64,000 nt of DNA from NCBI GenBank assembly GCA_017558555.1, contig JAFYUJ010000063.1:1-64000 (forward strand), given 5' to 3'. The stretch's first letter is position 1, and each line of letters starts with the position of its first letter. Below the pieces are notes generated by a model. It was not told the origin of the DNA. It made no database searches and worked only from the letters and a program-made list of their open reading frames with translations. This stretch comes from Akkermansia sp. (GTDB lineage: Bacteria > Verrucomicrobiota > Verrucomicrobiia > Verrucomicrobiales > Akkermansiaceae). Positions 16,181 through 24,899 of this stretch are shown in pieces. The position numbers were made by a program, and so were the translations under genes.

Positions 16181-17965
16181 TTAATTGAGGGGGAGGCGCG
16201 TTTCAGGATAACGCAGGGGGGAGGGCGCGCTCTGGCGGATGAAGATAAGCATGAAGGTGAACATACCCACGCGGCCAAAGAGCATGTTGAGCACGATGAG
16301 GAGCTTGGACCAATCCGACAAGTGTGCCGGATTGCAGAGGGAGAAGCCGGTGGTGGTGTAGGCGCTCACCTCCAGGAAGAGGACTTTGACGATGCCGTTC
16401 TCGCTATCCGCCAAGGCAGGTTCCATGAGGAGGAGAAGCATGGTCGTGAACACTATCCAGAAGATGGAAAGAACAACCGTGGCCATGGCTCGCTCAATCG
16501 TGTTGCGGGCAATGCGGCGGCTGTGCATTTCCACATCCTGCTGGCCGCGAAGAACGCGCAGCACCTCCAGCACGCAGAGAGCAAACACGGGGGCATACAC
16601 ACCGCCACCTGTGCCGGTGGGGTTGCCGCCGATGAACATGAGCATGCAGAGGAAAAGATGGTACACGGGGCCGTAGTCGCTGATATCAGTGATATTGAAG
16701 CCGGCGGAACGACCGATGGCATTCCAAACGCCCTCCCACAGGTTGTAATCTGCGCTGCGGGCATGAGCCGATGGTTCAAACGCACCCAGCAAGGCCAGGC
16801 CAATGGAACCCACGAGCAACACCAGCAGCGTGACGCGAATCACCAGCCAGGTGTGAGTACTCCAGCGATGGACGGTGCGCTTGCGGGAAAAGATGCCACG
16901 CAGGCGGGTAAGCCCCTCCAGATACACACCAAAGCCAAGCGTGCCGGCCAGGATGAGCAGCATCATGATGGCTTGCACCGTGTACGAATGGGCCACGCAT
17001 TCCTGCGCCATGTTGTTGGGGAAAAGGGTGATGCCCGCATTGCAGAAGGCCGAGACGGAGTGGAAAAGCGCGAAGAACCAAAGATTCTCCTGCGGCACAC
17101 CGGGGTGCCCCCGCCACAGGAAATACAGCGCCACGGCGCCCAGGAGCTCCACCACCAGAGTGACCAGCACCACGGCCTTGAGCAGCGAGGGGATGATATT
17201 CACCCCGACCTGATCCAACAAGGTGGACATGGTGGAGCTATCCCTCACGTTGAGCTTTTTGCCCACCATGAGCAGCACAAAATAGGAGAAGGTCATGACC
17301 CCCATGGCACCTACCTGAATATCAAACAGCAGCACCAGCTTGCCCAGCGGCGCCAGAGATTGCGAAATATCGATTGAGGTGAGGCCGGTGATGGAAATGG
17401 CCGAGGCGCAGGTGAACAGCGCATCGACATACGATATGGGCACACGCGCGGCACCGGGGGTCACCAAAATAAGCGCGCTCACCACCACCAGGGCCACCAT
17501 GCTGGTGAAGAAGACCACAGCGGGGGACCAGCCCCCCTGCCCGCGCACAGCCGACTGGCGGCGTGCCCGGCGATAGGCCAGGATGTTGACAAAGGAGAAC
17601 GCACCGATGACCAGGCTGAGCAACAAGCTCACCCAGTAGGCCTGAGTGGGAAGGAAGCTCCACACACCGCCTGAAAACACGAACGAGGCCACGCCGCCCA
17701 CCGTCAACTGCCACCACAAAAAGCGCCCCGGCCAGCGGCGGTGAAACACCTGGGTAAGGAAATGCAGGAAAACAGCAGCTGTGTTGAACCACACGAGCCC
17801 GCAAAGGATGAGGTGTGTGCCCCGCAGGAAAGCATCTCGCGCCACGCTGCCACTGGCCATGGGCTCAAAACAAGCCTCCCACAATACAACAAAAAGCACC
17901 AGCATGCCGGAGATGATTTCCGGCAGCTCCAAAGCTCTGTACTGGCGTTCGCGTGTGCCTCTCAT
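16181..17965 (-). CDS. ktrB: Potassium transporter membrane subunit KtrB/TrkH
   Basis: A K+ translocating subunit with four pore-loop repeats. Visible filter regions include DALFTCASAISITGLTSI, SVSAFCNAGITLF, AIGRSAGFNI and SAYTTTGFSLC. At 594 residues it is longer than usual KtrB (about 450), because of an N-terminal extension with about four extra membrane segments. ATG 17965 was chosen because a TTGAAT/TATACT promoter lies just upstream and an earlier in-frame codon at 18004 precedes that -10 box. It is the first gene of the ktrB-ktrA-HAD-MATE run. Confidence 0.9.
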   Translation of the reverse strand: MRGTRERQYRALELPEIISGMLVLFVVLWEACFEPMASGSVARDAFLRGTHLILCGLVWFNTAAVFLHFLTQVFHRRWPGRFLWWQLTVGGVASFVFSGGVWSFLPTQAYWVSLLLSLVIGAFSFVNILAYRRARRQSAVRGQGGWSPAVVFFTSMVALVVVSALILVTPGAARVPISYVDALFTCASAISITGLTSIDISQSLAPLGKLVLLFDIQVGAMGVMTFSYFVLLMVGKKLNVRDSSTMSTLLDQVGVNIIPSLLKAVVLVTLVVELLGAVALYFLWRGHPGVPQENLWFFALFHSVSAFCNAGITLFPNNMAQECVAHSYTVQAIMMLLILAGTLGFGVYLEGLTRLRGIFSRKRTVHRWSTHTWLVIRVTLLVLLVGSIGLALLGAFEPSAHARSADYNLWEGVWNAIGRSAGFNITDISDYGPVYHLFLCMLMFIGGNPTGTGGGVYAPVFALCVLEVLRVLRGQQDVEMHSRRIARNTIERAMATVVLSIFWIVFTTMLLLLMEPALADSENGIVKVLFLEVSAYTTTGFSLCNPAHLSDWSKLLIVLNMLFGRVGMFTFMLIFIRQSAPSPLRYPETRLPLN

Positions 17966-17982
17966 ACTCAGTGGCCGGGGAC

Positions 17983-18011
17983 AGTATAGCACACCCGAAG
18001 CCAAAATTCAA
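17983..18011 (-). promoter_or_regulatory. Promoter of the ktrB operon
   Basis: On the minus strand TTGAAT (18011-18006), 17-bp spacer, TATACT (17988-17983). Confidence 0.65.
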
Positions 18012-18045
18012 GTGTTACCCGAATCAGCCATCTGTCCTGGTGGGA

Positions 18046-18948
18046 TTACTTGGATTTCTCATCTTTGGAAATGTAGGATTGCCACTGATTGATGATAGAG
18101 GCATTGCCTCGGGCCAGCAGACGTCCATCTTTGTCCACGATATACGCATAAGGCACAAATGTTCTATCATCAAAGCCAGGAAGGCGCTGGAGTGCTCTAC
18201 TTCGCATATCCTCTATCCATATCGTCGGGCATTTCATCTTTAAATTTTTAGGATACGCCTTGGCATCAAAAAGGCTCCTATCATAGGAAATCAGAATCAG
18301 CTCCACCTTGCTAAATCTGCGTATTTTTTTGTACTGTTCCAACACCTCAGGAACCAGCTTTCTACAAAAGTCACACCAACTGGCCGAACACCAGTAAATG
18401 TAATATTCTGCCTTGGTATTCACCCTGGCATTGAACACCGGATATTGGGTCAAAGCACCAGGAACGCGATTCAACTCCTTTTTTTTCTTCTCGGGTTGAG
18501 AGGCTTCATCTTCGGTGCCATAGGGATGAAGCATATCTTGCATGTCCTGTTCCTTGCGCAAGCGCAGCAATTCTTCCGCTGCAAGGATATTCTCACGTTC
18601 GAGGGCTTCGCGCTCTGCCAATTCCGCATCGCTCTCCCCCGCATCTGCAAGCTCAGATAAATCATCAACGCCCAGTCCCGATCCGGCATGACTTGTGGGC
18701 GCTTGCTTCATTTGCTGCTTACGGCGGGCATTTTCTTCCTGAATGGCGCGGTTTTCCTCCACCCGTTCGGCGAGAGCATCCCTGTGTGCCTGATTCTTAG
18801 CCTGTTGGTCCGTATAAAACCAGTATCCCCCTGCCCCCAAAGCCAGCAGGAACAACCAAAACCAGAAGGAGGAAGTGGCTGCACGCGGCTGTTCTACAGA
18901 TGACACCGGCAATGGATGCATTCGCTTCATTTTTCGTCTCACAGGCAT
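18046..18948 (-). CDS. Membrane-anchored thioredoxin-like protein
   Basis: A 300-residue protein: one membrane segment (28-45, SFWFWLFLLALGAGGYWFY), a long charged coiled-coil-like linker (about 50-140, rich in Glu, Arg, Gln) and a C-terminal thioredoxin-like domain with WCSASWCDFCRK (C192, C195). The active site would face the periplasm. It may be a reductase or isomerase of envelope proteins, but the partner is unknown. TATGAT (18960-18955) lies 6 bases before ATG 18948, giving a leaderless start. The next gene upstream encodes a second protein of the same type. Confidence 0.75.
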   Translation of the reverse strand: MPVRRKMKRMHPLPVSSVEQPRAATSSFWFWLFLLALGAGGYWFYTDQQAKNQAHRDALAERVEENRAIQEENARRKQQMKQAPTSHAGSGLGVDDLSELADAGESDAELAEREALERENILAAEELLRLRKEQDMQDMLHPYGTEDEASQPEKKKKELNRVPGALTQYPVFNARVNTKAEYYIYWCSASWCDFCRKLVPEVLEQYKKIRRFSKVELILISYDRSLFDAKAYPKNLKMKCPTIWIEDMRSRALQRLPGFDDRTFVPYAYIVDKDGRLLARGNASIINQWQSYISKDEKSK

Positions 18949-18984
18949 GATGGCATCATATATGACCAACGCTGACAAGTAAAG

Positions 18985-19020
18985 AAAAATGGCCGCACGC
19001 GCAACAAAGCGTATGCGGCC
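18985..19020 (-). terminator. Intrinsic terminator after the 19041-19715 gene
   Basis: Minus-strand stem GGCCGCA...TGCGGCC (19020-18991) followed by ATTTTTCTTT. Confidence 0.75.
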
Positions 19021-19040
19021 ATTTGAGGATAAAGGAGATA

Positions 19041-19715
19041 TTATTCTGCGGCCTGCTCAGCTTCTTCGCGGGCTTTCTCGGTGATTTTCTTCCAATCGCT
19101 CAGGAGATTTTTAACATTGGCAGCCCCAATTCCGGAAGCCAGGACCTTGCCTTCTTTGGAGACAATAGCGGCGGCAGGAAGACCAATAGCTGCACTACTG
19201 CCGGGAAGATTCTGGAACTTGGCACCTTTCAGTTCATCCATCAACACCACGGGGCACTTGGCACGGTAGCCCTTCAGGTACTTCTTGGCGGCAGCTTCCG
19301 AGCCTTCGCCGCTGATGAGAATGAACTCCACGTTGCCGCGCTTCATCTTCTTGGATTCAGAGACAGCCACGGGCATACACTCACCGCAATAGCGGCAAAA
19401 ACTGGCAGAGCACATGTAGACGTAGAAATCAGCTTTCAGGTTGGGGCGGCCCTGCAATGTCTTCAGTTCTTTAAGAGCGGCAGCAACAGGACTTTCCTCT
19501 GCACTCTCATCTTCTTTTGCTTTTTTGCTCTTCTTTTTGGCCTTTTTTTTCTTCTTTTTCGCATCAGCTTCTTCATCCTCGGCCTCATCGGCAGGAGCAG
19601 CGGCTTCATCTGCAGAATCGAGGGAGAGCTCCAACTCATCCTGAGCCCATGCGGGAGCGGCCACCAGAGAAGCCACTGCCACAAACAATGTCAGCAAGTA
19701 TTTACGTGCAAGCAT
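19041..19715 (-). CDS. Secreted thioredoxin-like protein with Lys-rich linker
   Basis: A 224-residue protein with a signal peptide (YLLTLFVAVASLVAAPAWA, cleavage near residue 24), an acidic then very Lys-rich linker (about 26-72) and a thioredoxin-like domain with CSASFCRYCGEC (C107, C110). The CSASxCxxC form is shared with the protein encoded at 18046-18948, so the two are paralogues. The fold follows the usual order, ending with GLPAAAIVSKEGKVLASG. ATG 19715 lies 7 bases after a promoter -10 box. Its role is probably periplasmic thiol chemistry, by inference. Confidence 0.75.
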   Translation of the reverse strand: MLARKYLLTLFVAVASLVAAPAWAQDELELSLDSADEAAAPADEAEDEEADAKKKKKKAKKKSKKAKEDESAEESPVAAALKELKTLQGRPNLKADFYVYMCSASFCRYCGECMPVAVSESKKMKRGNVEFILISGEGSEAAAKKYLKGYRAKCPVVLMDELKGAKFQNLPGSSAAIGLPAAAIVSKEGKVLASGIGAANVKNLLSDWKKITEKAREEAEQAAE

Positions 19716-19722
19716 GGACGAG

Positions 19723-19752
19723 AGGGTAGCAGAGCAGGCACTAAGTGTCAAT
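19723..19752 (-). promoter_or_regulatory. Promoter of the 19041-19715 gene
   Basis: On the minus strand TTGACA (19752-19747), 18-bp spacer, TACCCT (19728-19723). The -10 box ends 7 bases before the start codon. Confidence 0.5.
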
Positions 19753-19777
19753 GCCTATTTTTCATGAAGCTCCACAA

Positions 19778-19814
19778 AAGAGAAAGCCCCCACGGGAGCA
19801 AGACCGCGGGGGCG
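19778..19814 (-). terminator. Intrinsic terminator after malic enzyme
   Basis: Minus-strand stem GCCCCCGCGG...CCGTGGGGGC (19814-19787) followed by TTTCTCTTTT. Confidence 0.75.
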
Positions 19815-19837
19815 AAGAAAGACGATGGATCGAGGCG

Positions 19838-21151
19838 TTACTGAGCGTAGCTGTTCACCAGGGCATGAGTGCGCTCGTGTACCCTGGCCACGCGAGCCTT
19901 GAGCTCGGCCTTGTAGGCATCCATGTCAGGCATGGGGCGGCGAGCCACGCCGGAAATGACGGCGGCCTCGGCAATAGCGGGGCAGAGATACTCAATCATG
20001 CGGGGGTCAAAAGGCTTGGGAATCACGTAATCGCGACCGAACTCCAGAGCGACACCGCCGTTGGAAGCCACCACCTCTGCGGGCACCTCCTGGCGGGCCA
20101 GGTCGGCCAACGCGCGGGAGGCTGCAATCTTCATGGCCTCGTTGATGGAAGTAGCCTGCATATCGAGAGCTGCGCGGAAGATGTAGGGGAAGCAGCTCAC
20201 GTTGTTCACCTGGTTCGGCCAGTCGCTGCGGCCGGAGCCCATGATGCAATCGGGGCGGGCAGCCTTGGCTTCATGATAGGTGATTTCAGGATCGGGGTTG
20301 GCACAAGCGAAAATGATGGGATTGGGAGCCATGCTCTTCACCATCTCGGGCTTGAGCAAGCCCTTCTTGGAGAGGCCGAGGAACACATCGGCTCCCTGCA
20401 GAGCCACTTCGAGCGTGCAGTCCTCGCTCTGGGCGAAGATGGCCTTGGTGGGGTGCAAATCCAGACGGCCGGTGTGGATGAGGCCCTTGGAATCAAACAT
20501 GTAGATATTTTCGCGACGAATGCCGAGAGCCATGTAGAACTTGGCACAGGCAATACCGGCAGCACCGGCGCCGCAGACCACACACTTCATATCCTGCAGC
20601 AAGCGGCCTGTGAGGTGGGCAGCATTGAGCAAGGCCGCACCGGAAATCACAGCCGTGCCGTGCTGGTCATCATGGAAAACGGGAATGTTCATCTCCTCAC
20701 GGAGACGCTGCTCAACGATGAAGCATTCGGGAGCCTTGATATCCTCCAGATTGATAGCGCCGAACGTGGGCTCCATGGTCTTGATGACCTCGATGAGCTT
20801 TTCCGGCTGCTTGATGTCGAGCTCAATATCGAACACGTCAACGTCGGCATAAATCTTGAACAGAAGGCCTTTACCTTCCATCACCGGCTTGGAAGCATGA
20901 GCACCGATGTTGCCCAGGCCCAACACGGCTGTGCCGTTGCTGATGACACCAACCAAGTTGCCGCGACCGGTGTAACGTGCAGAGACAGAGGGGTCTTCGG
21001 CAATTTCCATACAGGGAACAGCCACACCCGGGGAATAGGCCAGAGTCAGGTCATCAATCGTGAAGCAGGACTTGCAAGGCAACACCTCGAGCTTGCCGGG
21101 ACGAGGTGTCTCATGGTAATTCAATGCGTTCTGTGCTAATTCGTCTTTCAT
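19838..21151 (-). CDS. NAD(P)-dependent malic enzyme (short MaeB type)
   Basis: The enzyme oxidatively decarboxylates malate to pyruvate, linking the TCA cycle to pyruvate and NAD(P)H. At 437 residues it is the catalytic part only, without the phosphotransacetylase-like domain of long MaeB. Motifs: YSPGVAVPC with Tyr 39, MEGKGLLFK with Lys 94, PVFHDDQHGTAVI (metal ligands), and the dinucleotide site VVCGAGAAGIACAKF. ATG 21151 starts the conserved N-terminus. TATAAT (21169-21164) ends 12 bases before it, so the leader is only about 5-6 bases and no ribosome site is visible. Confidence 0.93.
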   Translation of the reverse strand: MKDELAQNALNYHETPRPGKLEVLPCKSCFTIDDLTLAYSPGVAVPCMEIAEDPSVSARYTGRGNLVGVISNGTAVLGLGNIGAHASKPVMEGKGLLFKIYADVDVFDIELDIKQPEKLIEVIKTMEPTFGAINLEDIKAPECFIVEQRLREEMNIPVFHDDQHGTAVISGAALLNAAHLTGRLLQDMKCVVCGAGAAGIACAKFYMALGIRRENIYMFDSKGLIHTGRLDLHPTKAIFAQSEDCTLEVALQGADVFLGLSKKGLLKPEMVKSMAPNPIIFACANPDPEITYHEAKAARPDCIMGSGRSDWPNQVNNVSCFPYIFRAALDMQATSINEAMKIAASRALADLARQEVPAEVVASNGGVALEFGRDYVIPKPFDPRMIEYLCPAIAEAAVISGVARRPMPDMDAYKAELKARVARVHERTHALVNSYAQ

Positions 21152-21200
21152 GGTGAACGCGCAATTATAGTCATTTTCGCGCAACATGCAAGCGCAGAAT

Positions 21201-21220
21201 CTGTCAATGACAATTGACAG
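21201..21220. promoter_or_regulatory. Inverted repeat upstream of malic enzyme
   Basis: CTGTCAATGACAATTGACAG has two perfect 8-bp arms around a 4-bp centre. It lies about 30 bp upstream of the malic enzyme -10 box and just past the Nudix stop codon, the spacing of an activator or repressor site. The binding protein is unknown. Confidence 0.45.
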
Positions 21221-21226
21221 CGCATT

Positions 21227-22369
21227 TCAGCGCATCTTTTCGATGGTCTCAGCCACGAGGGAAGCAATCACAAAATCGCGATACCAACGTTTATCTGACG
21301 GGATGATATACCACGGGCAGGAGGCGGAGGAAGAGCCACGCAAGATGGTTTGCGCCCTTTCCAACGAGGCTTGCCAGTGAGCGGCAGACATGGGAGTATC
21401 TGCCCGGTCGGCGTGTTCAGCATGGGATACATGCAAAAACAACTTGAGTACGCATACCCCCTGCTCCACCCATTGCAACTCACGCTCAGCAGCAAATTTT
21501 GCCACAGCATCAGCTTGCTCCGTGGGCAGCTCCATGGCTGCGGTATATGGGGTAACATTGAGCAAGGTGCATTCGCCCGCGCCGGGCAGCGACGCCGCGG
21601 TTTCAGGCGATGAGGGCTGCACAGCATGGGTGTACAGAGGGTCCATGTTGCGAGCGAGACGACGCAGACAGTTGGAGAGCCCGCTGCCGGGCAAGCCGAC
21701 CAGCTGCACCACCAGACGGCCGCCTTTCATGCGACGTTGTGCGGAGTTGATGCGCATCGCCAAATCTTCCATCTGCGCAAGCATCTCTTCCTTGCCACCA
21801 CCAAACAAGGCCTTATCCATGACAGGGTATGAGGACAAGGCACGAGCAGAATCGTAGGCGTATCGCGCGGGGCTCAGGCGAACCGTAAGGTCATCCAGGC
21901 TGCTGCAGCCGCGCGGGAAAAAGGCATCCAGGGCGCGCACAATCGCATCGCGCTTGAACGGCACGAACAAGTCGGCCGTCAGCTCGCGCCAGGGCAACCA
22001 ACGCAATGCAGCAAATTCCTCCGATTGCACAGAATCTGTCCCGGTGGGCTGCACCCCTCGGCAACGGATAAGGAAATAAGTTTGCTCCTGCCCCTGCCAG
22101 CGCTCGCTTTTTTTGTTCTTGTGGCGGTATTCATAGCGGAGCCCACCGTAGGAAGCAAGAATGGTGCAGGACTCGGGTGCAATACCAACCTCCTCCCACA
22201 CCTCACGCAGCACGGCCTCGCGGAAACTTTCATGTTTGCCCACACCACCCTGTGGGAAATGCCAATAGGGACTTTTGCCGGGAGTGGAGCCCAGCAGCAC
22301 GTTGTCGGCCTCATCAAGGATGATGGCAGCCACATTCAACCGCCATTGCTCGGGCTGTGAATCGCTCAT
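21227..22369 (-). CDS. Nudix hydrolase fused to a degenerate PPK2-like domain
   Basis: A 380-residue two-domain protein. Residues 8-150 form an RppH/Ap4A-type Nudix domain with GKSPYWHFPQGG and a complete Nudix box at 41-62 (E47, REVWEEVG). Residues about 195-380 resemble polyphosphate kinase 2: GVCVLKLFLHVSHAEHADR and the end CPWYIIPSDKRWYRDF match PPK2 signatures. The Walker A position reads VGLPGSGLSN, with no Lys, and the Walker B region is lost, so this half is probably catalytically dead or altered. It overlaps the lipoate-ligase-like gene by 4 bp (ATGA), indicating translational coupling. Confidence 0.8.
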   Translation of the reverse strand: MSDSQPEQWRLNVAAIILDEADNVLLGSTPGKSPYWHFPQGGVGKHESFREAVLREVWEEVGIAPESCTILASYGGLRYEYRHKNKKSERWQGQEQTYFLIRCRGVQPTGTDSVQSEEFAALRWLPWRELTADLFVPFKRDAIVRALDAFFPRGCSSLDDLTVRLSPARYAYDSARALSSYPVMDKALFGGGKEEMLAQMEDLAMRINSAQRRMKGGRLVVQLVGLPGSGLSNCLRRLARNMDPLYTHAVQPSSPETAASLPGAGECTLLNVTPYTAAMELPTEQADAVAKFAAERELQWVEQGVCVLKLFLHVSHAEHADRADTPMSAAHWQASLERAQTILRGSSSASCPWYIIPSDKRWYRDFVIASLVAETIEKMR

Positions 22370-23100
22370 GAATGCGAGGTTTTGCGGCGGCCGTGGCTTT
22401 CATCATTCCACTCAGCCGTCAGGTATTTTTCCCGGCAAAGCTGAGCCAAATCTTCATCAAAGCCCGGATAGGGAGCAGAGCCCGTCACCTCGATGACTTC
22501 AGAAGCCAGTTGCGCCGCCAATATGGTTTTCCAGCCGGCATCGGGTTCACACTGCTGTATGAGCCCCTGGTGTACAACGGCTCCCTTGTAGCGCCGCTGG
22601 CCGGCACCTGCCAACTTCTGCCCGGACTCATCCACAATATCACTGGCAACGGGGCTGGCCCAACAGGCTCGCCCACCATCGGGTGCATCAGACACAAGCA
22701 AGGTGCATTTTACCCCACTCTCAGCCAATGCTACCGCCAACGCACCATGAATCCACTTATACAAATTGGAGCTGGTGGGGTACATATATCCGGGGATAGC
22801 AGGCAGGGTCAGCGTGTAGGTATAGCCCATGCGGTGATCCACAATGCCACCCCCCGTCCAACGGCGGATGTATTCAATATCAACTCCCGGGAAGATGTTG
22901 CGAGCCTCTGCCGACGTATCGAAATAGCCAAAGCTGACGGCAGGCTTTGCCCAACCATAGAAGCGCAACCACGCCTCACCGCGTCGAGACAACAGCTCAT
23001 CAGCCGCCATGTTCTCATACCCACTGCGGGGGACGGGGTCGCACCACAGGTACAGCTTCTTCAGCGAAACAGTCTCTTCGATGGGGGTGGAGTTCTGCAT
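22366..23100 (-). CDS. Lipoate-protein ligase A family protein
   Basis: A 244-residue member of the BPL/LplA/LipB fold. The hallmark RRWTGGGIVDH lies near residue 84, followed by YTYTLTLPA. Later come QKLAGAGQRRYKGAVVHQG, with the conserved Lys of the K-x-G-G/A-G-Q motif, and the basic turn. Such proteins attach or transfer lipoyl or octanoyl groups, though some members of this fold have other roles. ATG 23100 was chosen over a GTG two codons upstream. It sits between the pseudopilin genes and the Nudix fusion and overlaps the latter by 4 bp. Confidence 0.75.
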   Translation of the reverse strand: MQNSTPIEETVSLKKLYLWCDPVPRSGYENMAADELLSRRGEAWLRFYGWAKPAVSFGYFDTSAEARNIFPGVDIEYIRRWTGGGIVDHRMGYTYTLTLPAIPGYMYPTSSNLYKWIHGALAVALAESGVKCTLLVSDAPDGGRACWASPVASDIVDESGQKLAGAGQRRYKGAVVHQGLIQQCEPDAGWKTILAAQLASEVIEVTGSAPYPGFDEDLAQLCREKYLTAEWNDESHGRRKTSHS

Positions 23101-23126
23101 ACGCACTCAACAAGTCTGTACGTTGA

Positions 23127-24110
23127 TCAGAGCGGCTGGGGTACAGACACCAGGCGAGAGAAGGAGCGGGTGTAGCGCAGGAAGAAATCCGCGGGTTTGG
23201 GAGCGCGGCGGCGGCCGCGGCGCACCTGCTCAGCCAGAGCCACACCTTCTTCCGTCAGCACGGTAATGGCGAGATTGGCAGACTGGATGCGGGCGTTCTC
23301 ATACACCTGGCCATTGGCCTCGATGCGGTCGCCATACACAGCCAAATGGCGACCGGAGCCCCCCTTGCGAGAGGAAATCACGGGGACGGTCACCGTTTCA
23401 TAGGAAGCGCGTCCCGTCTTGGCATTGGCATCGCCCTTGGGGTATTGCAGGGTGAAAATGATGCTCAACTCCACGATATTTTCGCACAGGAAGTTCTTTT
23501 CCTCATCCTTTTCATAGGGAACATAGGCTTGTTCCATGTTTTCCTTGCCCAGCAGTTGTTCGTATGTTTCGCGGGGAGAAATCACCTGGCGATACAGCGA
23601 GAAGAGGGGGAATGTCTTCTCATCCCCTTCTGCACCGGGGAGATTGAGAATCTGGTCTCGATACATCAGGCGATAGCCAATGGCATTGACATCGCCCTGC
23701 GTTTCCATGTTGTGAGCGCGGGCATCGCGATAGTTGCTGCGCAGGGAGGCGCTGCTGCTCACTGAGGGATTGCGATCCGGAGCGCAGGCAAAAAACACGC
23801 ACTGGGCGGACTTGGGGATGGGCAAATCCTTGGGTGCGCCGGAAGTGGAATTATCAATCTTGGCATAGAGCCACTGGTATTTGTTGCTGCCTCCGGCCAT
23901 CTGGAACGACTCCAGGTCACGACTCATAATCTGCAAAGCCACGCGGGAGCTGGAAGAGGTGCTCACATCCTGCTGCACAACTTTCCACAGGGCAATACCC
24001 TGATTGGTCAGCTGCATGATGGCATACACCAAAATGGTCGTAATAGCCATGGCCGTGATGAGTTCCACGAGAGTGAAACCATGGCGGTGCTTGGAAATCC
24101 GTGTTTTCAT
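23127..24110 (-). CDS. Prepilin-type pseudopilin (GspJ-like, Verru_Chthon C-like)
   Basis: A 327-residue type IV pilin-like protein. The N-terminal methylation motif is GFTLVELITAMAITTILVYA, with G before the cleaved Phe and Glu at +5, preceded by a short basic leader (MKTRISKHRH). The long body contains FPLFSLYRQVISPRETY and ENIVELSIIFTLQYPKG. It is the third of three co-directional pseudopilin genes. The arrangement resembles the Verru_Chthon cassette described in Verrucomicrobiota; assignment to its C member is tentative. Confidence 0.85.
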   Translation of the reverse strand: MKTRISKHRHGFTLVELITAMAITTILVYAIMQLTNQGIALWKVVQQDVSTSSSSRVALQIMSRDLESFQMAGGSNKYQWLYAKIDNSTSGAPKDLPIPKSAQCVFFACAPDRNPSVSSSASLRSNYRDARAHNMETQGDVNAIGYRLMYRDQILNLPGAEGDEKTFPLFSLYRQVISPRETYEQLLGKENMEQAYVPYEKDEEKNFLCENIVELSIIFTLQYPKGDANAKTGRASYETVTVPVISSRKGGSGRHLAVYGDRIEANGQVYENARIQSANLAITVLTEEGVALAEQVRRGRRRAPKPADFFLRYTRSFSRLVSVPQPL

Positions 24111-24134
24111 AGAACTGGGAGAAGATGAAATGAA

Positions 24135-24881
24135 TCAGCGGCGGAAAGAAAGATTGGCCGAGAAAAGTGGGCGCCCCATTTTGGCCCAGGTACGGGTGCG
24201 ATAGCGAGCGGGATGAGGCGGAGACATGAGATAAAAATCAGCGCGGTAGAAAATAGCGCCCCCCCAGGCATCGTCTTCCTGTTCAGAAAAATAATTTTCC
24301 GGATCGGAAGCCCCCTTGATGATGCCGGGATTGCCGGCAAGTGTATATTCACCATTACTCGAAGGCATCAGTTGGGTCATCTTCACGATAAATACAGAGC
24401 CCACTGCATCCTTGATGTCGTTCTTGTGAATGGGATCATTCATGGGGCAGGCCACGGTGACCAGCTGGCTGTTTTTACCAGGCACAACGCGGCTGGGCGG
24501 GACGGGAGGATAGGAACCATTGTCGCGCGGAGACTTGGACGTATCGGCCCGATAAGAGAAAATGACGATAGACGTATTGGGGCGCTTGGACTTGAGAAGC
24601 CAGTAAAAGCCTTTATCGAAGGTGGAGAGGTACTTATTGGGGGAGGATTTCTTTTCATGTTCCCCCGCCTGTTCATGGCTGTGCAGCGTGGCAAGCTCAG
24701 CACGCAGGATGCCGGTGATACGCTCCGATTCCTGTTTGGTAAGGGCCTGCTGCACCATACCGCGGGCAGGCACAAACACCGTCAGGAAAATCGACACCAA
24801 CATGCCTACCAAGGCAACCGCCAACAGGGTTTCCATGAGGGTAAAACCACCGAGACGCCCTTTTATAAGGTTCTTCTTCAT
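24135..24881 (-). CDS. Prepilin-type pseudopilin (second of three)
   Basis: A 248-residue protein with leader MKKNLIKGRLG and the prepilin motif GFTLMETLLAVALVGMLVSI, with Glu at +5. The body is Ser/Pro/Asn-rich with few hydrophobic stretches, as expected for a minor pilin that sits at a fibre tip. ATG 24881 was chosen over GTG 24890 because it gives a normal basic leader. It lies 18 bp after the first pseudopilin and 24 bp before the third. No pilus ATPase or secretin is in the window. Confidence 0.85.
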   Translation of the reverse strand: MKKNLIKGRLGGFTLMETLLAVALVGMLVSIFLTVFVPARGMVQQALTKQESERITGILRAELATLHSHEQAGEHEKKSSPNKYLSTFDKGFYWLLKSKRPNTSIVIFSYRADTSKSPRDNGSYPPVPPSRVVPGKNSQLVTVACPMNDPIHKNDIKDAVGSVFIVKMTQLMPSSNGEYTLAGNPGIIKGASDPENYFSEQEDDAWGGAIFYRADFYLMSPPHPARYRTRTWAKMGRPLFSANLSFRR

Positions 24882-24899
24882 AGTCAACACAAATCTCTT

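Noticed and set aside
16175..17377. Plus-strand frame of 400 codons opposite ktrB
   Set aside because: It mirrors a clear membrane transporter; its own product is His/Glu-rich and has no motif.
22366..23100. Biotin ligase assignment for the LplA-fold gene
   Set aside because: RRWTGGGIVDH is the lipoate-ligase form; the biotin ligase motif GRGRxxR is absent, and a proper birA is present at 58129.
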